Of a stretch of DNA of 64,000 nt, positions 60,970-64,000 are shown piece after piece. The translations under genes were made by a program, and so were the position numbers. Under the pieces are notes generated by a model. The model worked only from the letters and a program-made list of their open reading frames with translations, made no database searches and had not been told where the DNA came from. Every line of letters starts with the position of its first letter. Position 1 is the first letter of the stretch. The stretch spans positions 1,674,001-1,738,000 of the forward strand of contig NZ_CP027846.1 of assembly GCF_003019255.1 (NCBI RefSeq), read 5' to 3'. The stretch is from Staphylococcus kloosii. Lineage in GTDB: Bacteria > Bacillota > Bacilli > Staphylococcales > Staphylococcaceae.

Positions 60970-61190
60970 TGAAAAATTATTCATTTTACCAATTCGCATT
61001 AACAGTTAGAGGACGTAAAAATGATAAAGGCGAATTAGCAGAACAAATTTTTGATGATTTGTCTTTTCCAAAACACGAAAAAGATTTCAATATTCTTTCG
61101 GAATACATTGAAACTCACGGGGATTTTACAGTATCTATGTCTGTTTTTGATGATTTATATGAAGAATATTTAGAATGGTTACAATTCTAA
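60969..61190 (+). CDS. YozE family protein (UPF0346)
   Basis: A 73-residue protein of the YozE SAM-like family: YSFYQFALTVRGRKNDKGELAEQIFDDLSFPK (in part), then FNILSEYIETHGDFT and a C-terminal FDDLYEEYLEWLQF. Function unknown. The ATG overlaps the crr stop (TAATG) with no strong ribosome site of its own, pointing to coupled translation. A terminator-like hairpin follows. Confidence 0.85.
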   Translation: MKNYSFYQFALTVRGRKNDKGELAEQIFDDLSFPKHEKDFNILSEYIETHGDFTVSMSVFDDLYEEYLEWLQF

Positions 61191-61252
61191 ATAGCGATAT
61201 TATTTGAGATTTACATTATATTTATACTATTATATTACAGTAGAATAATTGG

Positions 61253-61300
61253 GGCTGGGGTAAATCTATTTAGGTTCTATCCCAGCCACTTTTATTTTTT
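61253..61300 (+). terminator. Terminator-like hairpin after yozE
   Basis: GGCTGGG / CCCAGCC stem with a 21-base loop that has further weak pairing, followed by ACTTTTATTTTTT. The GGGGCTGGGGTA...CCCAGCC form resembles a common staphylococcal intergenic hairpin. Confidence 0.65.
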
Positions 61301-61345
61301 AGCAAATTTATGTTTAATATACATAAGCCATTAGGAAGTGATGAA

Positions 61346-62794
61346 ATGACAGAAAATAATGAAGAACAACAATCTGCTAAACAGCAAAAGAAAAAGGTTA
61401 ATTTTAAATTAAGTTCTTTTATATTAATGTTAATAGGTATAGTCGTATTAACAGTCGTTATTACTGTTTTTGCCACGATAGCTATAAGTCATTGGGCAAG
61501 TGGACTAAATAGCGAACAGCGTGCTTCTGTTAAAAAAATAGAGCAAGCATACAAAACATTAGATAAAGAATATTATAAACCTACAGATTCAAAGAAACTT
61601 TCAGATGCAGCCATAAAAGGAATGGTAAGTAAATTACATGATCCATATTCTGAATATATGACGAAAGAACAAACCAAATCATTCAACGAAGATGTATCTG
61701 GTGACTTTGTAGGTATTGGTGCAGAAATGCAAAAGAAACATAATACAATACAAATTACAAGTCCGATGAAAGATTCACCTGCAGAAAAAGCTGGTATCAA
61801 ACCAAAAGATGTCGTTACTAAGGTCGACGGTAAATCAGTTGAAGGTAAACCATTAGAAGATGTAGTAAAGAAAGTACGCGGTAAAAAAGGTACTACTGTA
61901 ACGTTAACGGTTGAACGTAACGGTCAATCACATGATATTAGTATTAAACGCGATACGATACATGTTAAAAGTGTAGAATATAACAAGCATGGAAATGTTG
62001 GCGTATTTACTATTAATAAATTCCAAAGCGGTACTGCTGCAGAACTTAAATCGCAAATTATTAAAGCACATAAACATGGTGTGAAAAATATCGTGTTAGA
62101 TTTAAGAAATAATCCTGGTGGTTTACTTAATGAAGCAGTTAAGATGGCTAATATCTTTATTGATAAAAATAAAACTGTAGTTTCTTTAGAAAAAGGCAAA
62201 CATACTGAATCGATTAAAGCACCTAATGATGCACTAAAAGAAGCAAAAGATATGCACGTAGCTATTTTAGTGAATAAAGGTTCAGCCAGTTCGTCTGAAG
62301 TCTTTACAGGTGCGATGAAAGATTATCATAAAGCCAAAGTTTATGGTACTACGACGTTTGGTAAAGGTATTGTTCAAACAACGAAAGAATTTAAAGATGG
62401 TTCTTTACTCAAATACACAGAGTTAAAATGGCTAACACCACACAAACATTATATTCATGGAAAAGGTATAAAACCTAACGTTGAAATTAAAGAACCTGCC
62501 TATCAGTCTCTTACTGTAATTCCAAATAATACTACTTATCAACTTAATGATGATAATAAAAATGTAAAATCATTAAAAATTGGTCTCCAAGCTTTAGGTT
62601 ATAATGTAGATAATAAATCTACAAAATTTGATTCTGAGTTACAACAAGCTGTTAAATCATTCCAAGAAAAGAATAATTTATCTACGACAGGTAAGTTTGA
62701 TAAATCAACCAATGATAAATTCACGCAGCAATTAGTTCAAAAAGCTAATAAAGATGATTCTGTATTAGATAAAGTAATCAAACAATTGAAGTAA
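61346..62794 (+). CDS. ctpA: Carboxy-terminal processing protease CtpA
   Basis: A 482-residue membrane-anchored serine protease. Order: charged cytoplasmic N-tail, membrane helix (about 26-50), PDZ domain (VGIGAEMQKKHNTIQITSPMKDSPAEKAGI, in part), the S41 catalytic domain with LRNNPGGLLNEAVKMA, nucleophile region NKGSASSSEVFTGAM and general-base Lys in FGKGIVQTT, and a C-terminal peptidoglycan-binding domain (KIGLQALGYNVDN). The frame opens at 61310 but AGGAAGTG places the start at 61346. In S. aureus CtpA is at the cell wall and affects stress tolerance and virulence. Confidence 0.92.
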   Translation: MTENNEEQQSAKQQKKKVNFKLSSFILMLIGIVVLTVVITVFATIAISHWASGLNSEQRASVKKIEQAYKTLDKEYYKPTDSKKLSDAAIKGMVSKLHDPYSEYMTKEQTKSFNEDVSGDFVGIGAEMQKKHNTIQITSPMKDSPAEKAGIKPKDVVTKVDGKSVEGKPLEDVVKKVRGKKGTTVTLTVERNGQSHDISIKRDTIHVKSVEYNKHGNVGVFTINKFQSGTAAELKSQIIKAHKHGVKNIVLDLRNNPGGLLNEAVKMANIFIDKNKTVVSLEKGKHTESIKAPNDALKEAKDMHVAILVNKGSASSSEVFTGAMKDYHKAKVYGTTTFGKGIVQTTKEFKDGSLLKYTELKWLTPHKHYIHGKGIKPNVEIKEPAYQSLTVIPNNTTYQLNDDNKNVKSLKIGLQALGYNVDNKSTKFDSELQQAVKSFQEKNNLSTTGKFDKSTNDKFTQQLVQKANKDDSVLDKVIKQLK

Positions 62795-62820
62795 AATATA
62801 TAATAGTGAGGTGTAACAAT

Positions 62821-63330
62821 ATGATTAGAACTGCAACAAAACAAGATTTAGATAGTGTTATGTTACTAGTAGAGGATGCTAAATCCGTGATGCAACAAGA
62901 TAATAATAATCAGTGGGATGAACATTATCCTTTATCCGAACATTTCGTTGACGATATAAATAATGAATCATTGTTCGTCCTTGAATCAAACGATAAAATA
63001 TATGGCTTTATTGTGGTCGACCAAAATCAATCTGAGTGGTATGATAAAATTGAATGGCCAATTAATAGAACGAATGCATATGTTATACACAGATTGGCGA
63101 GCTCTCCCGATTATAAAGGTGGCGCCACTGAATTATTCGATTTTGCCGTTAATTTAGCTGAAGACCACGGTGTTCATATGTTAATCACTGATACTTTTGC
63201 ATTAAACTATCGTGCACAAAGTTTATTCAGAAAATTTGGCTTTACTAAAGTAGGAGAAGCAGAAATGGATTATCATCCTTTTAATAAAGGCAAACCATTT
63301 TATGCATATTATAAAAAATTAGAAGAATAG
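62821..63330 (+). CDS. GNAT-family N-acetyltransferase
   Basis: A 169-residue acetyltransferase of the GNAT superfamily. N-terminus MIRTATKQDLDSVMLLVEDAK, the central strand FVLESNDKIYGFIVVDQ, and the acetyl-CoA region VIHRLASSPDYKGGATELFDFA; the Q/RxxGxG/A signature is weak (YKGGATE). The substrate is unknown. The frame opens at 62806, but GAGGTG and the ATG at 62821 fit best. It lies between ctpA and murG. Confidence 0.8.
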   Translation: MIRTATKQDLDSVMLLVEDAKSVMQQDNNNQWDEHYPLSEHFVDDINNESLFVLESNDKIYGFIVVDQNQSEWYDKIEWPINRTNAYVIHRLASSPDYKGGATELFDFAVNLAEDHGVHMLITDTFALNYRAQSLFRKFGFTKVGEAEMDYHPFNKGKPFYAYYKKLEE

Positions 63331-63340
63331 AGGTTGTATT

Positions 63341-64000
63341 ATGTCAAAGATTGCATTTACCGGTGGCGGTACTGTTGGACACGTTTCAGTCAATTTAAGT
63401 TTAATTCCAACTGCAATTGAAAAAGGTCATGAAGCCTTTTATATCGGTTCTAAAAACGGTATTGAAAAAGAGATGATCGCATCACAATTACCTAATATTA
63501 CTTATCATAGCATCTCTAGTGGTAAGTTAAGACGCTATATTTCTTTAGAGAATATTAAAGACGTATTCAAAGTATTAAAAGGTGTGCTTGATGCTCGTAA
63601 AGTATTAAAAAAAGAGCAACCTGATTTATTATTTTCGAAAGGTGGATTTGTATCTGTACCTGTTGTAATAGCAGCTCGTTCTCTTAAAATACCCACAATA
63701 ATCCATGAATCAGATTTAACACCAGGATTAGCGAATAAAATCGCCTTAAAATTTGCCAAGAAAATTTATACTACATTTGAGGATACAGTTAAATATTTAC
63801 CTCAAGATAAAGCAGATTTTGTCGGTGCAACAGTGCGTGAGGATTTAAAAAGTGGTAATAAATCAAGAGGTTATCATTTAACTAACTTTACTAATGACAA
63901 AAAAGTGTTACTTGTTATGGGTGGCAGTTTAGGTAGTAGAAAGTTAAATGACATTATCCGAGGCAATTTAGACGGTTTATTAAAAACTTACCAAATTATT
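63341..64000 (+). CDS. murG: UDP-GlcNAc transferase MurG, N-terminal part (runs off the window)
   Basis: The first 220 codons are in the window. MurG adds GlcNAc to lipid I to form lipid II on the inner membrane face. The N-terminus IAFTGGGTVGHVSVN is the lipid-pyrophosphate Gly-rich loop (GGGTxGH), then FSKGGFVSVPVVIAA (second GGF/Y loop) and HESDLTPGLANKI; the second domain begins VLLVMGGSLGSRKLND (third Gly-rich loop). ATG at 63341 follows AGAGGTTG. Upstream is the acetyltransferase gene, 10 bases away. Confidence 0.94.
   Translation, partial: MSKIAFTGGGTVGHVSVNLSLIPTAIEKGHEAFYIGSKNGIEKEMIASQLPNITYHSISSGKLRRYISLENIKDVFKVLKGVLDARKVLKKEQPDLLFSKGGFVSVPVVIAARSLKIPTIIHESDLTPGLANKIALKFAKKIYTTFEDTVKYLPQDKADFVGATVREDLKSGNKSRGYHLTNFTNDKKVLLVMGGSLGSRKLNDIIRGNLDGLLKTYQII

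Overview
The window is a contiguous piece of the core chromosome of a Staphylococcus, most likely a coagulase-negative species. The evidence is low-GC DNA, strong AGGAGG-type ribosome sites with frequent TTG starts, and a gene order and set of protein families that I recognise from S. aureus: fur-xerD-scpAB-rluB-srrAB-ribU, fer/recQ/ebpS/ypdA/ansA/cmk/rpsA/der/gpsA/hup, hepS-menG-hepT-ndk-aroCBA, bshA-cca-birA-dinG-asnS-dnaD-nth-pbp2-recU, gpsB-rnpB, and cvfC-brxA-thyA-dfrA-fakB2-msrAB-crr-ctpA-murG. The proteins are clearly diverged from the S. aureus sequences I remember, so I do not call S. aureus. No species assignment is possible by eye.

Layout. 1-8516: the start of an aldo/keto reductase gene, an ADP-ribose pyrophosphatase, the iron regulator Fur, recombinase XerD, the ScpA/ScpB condensin partners, a pseudouridine synthase, the SrrAB respiratory two-component system and a riboflavin transporter. 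8521-20412: ferredoxin, a RecQ-type helicase with its partner, the EbpS-like surface protein, bacillithiol-disulfide reductase, asparaginase, CMP kinase, an S1-domain protein, the GTPase Der, GpsA and the HU protein. 20650-30646: menaquinone side-chain and methylation genes, Ndk, then a seven-gene operon led by aroCBA. 30757-45172: bacillithiol synthase in a long run with tRNA, biotin and DNA genes, then the recU-pbp2 pair, the division genes ypsA-gpsB and the RNase P RNA. 45275-64000: an rRNA methyltransferase, a two-headed dynamin-like protein, a queuosine-precursor transporter under a preQ1 riboswitch, the cvfC-brxA pair, thyA-dfrA-fakB2-msrA-msrB-crr-yozE, protease CtpA, an acetyltransferase and the 5' part of murG.

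How it fits together. Several genes deal with thiol and oxidative balance: bshA makes bacillithiol, brxA removes it from proteins, ypdA reduces the disulfide, msrA/msrB repair methionine, and srrAB and fur sense respiration and metal or peroxide state. Envelope and division genes (pbp2, gpsB, murG, hepS/hepT, ebpS, ctpA) form a second theme. Most operons end in clear rho-independent terminators, several shared between convergent genes and overlapping coding ends.

I see no prophage, transposon, CRISPR array, toxin-antitoxin pair, defence system or tRNA, and no convincing undescribed multi-gene system. The points most worth a second look are small: a class-I preQ1 aptamer overlapping the ribosome site of the transporter gene, a 61-residue Zn-finger gene with no ATG/GTG/TTG start, a ribU leader lacking an FMN riboswitch but holding a palindrome, and residue-level departures in EbpS and the RNase HI-like protein.
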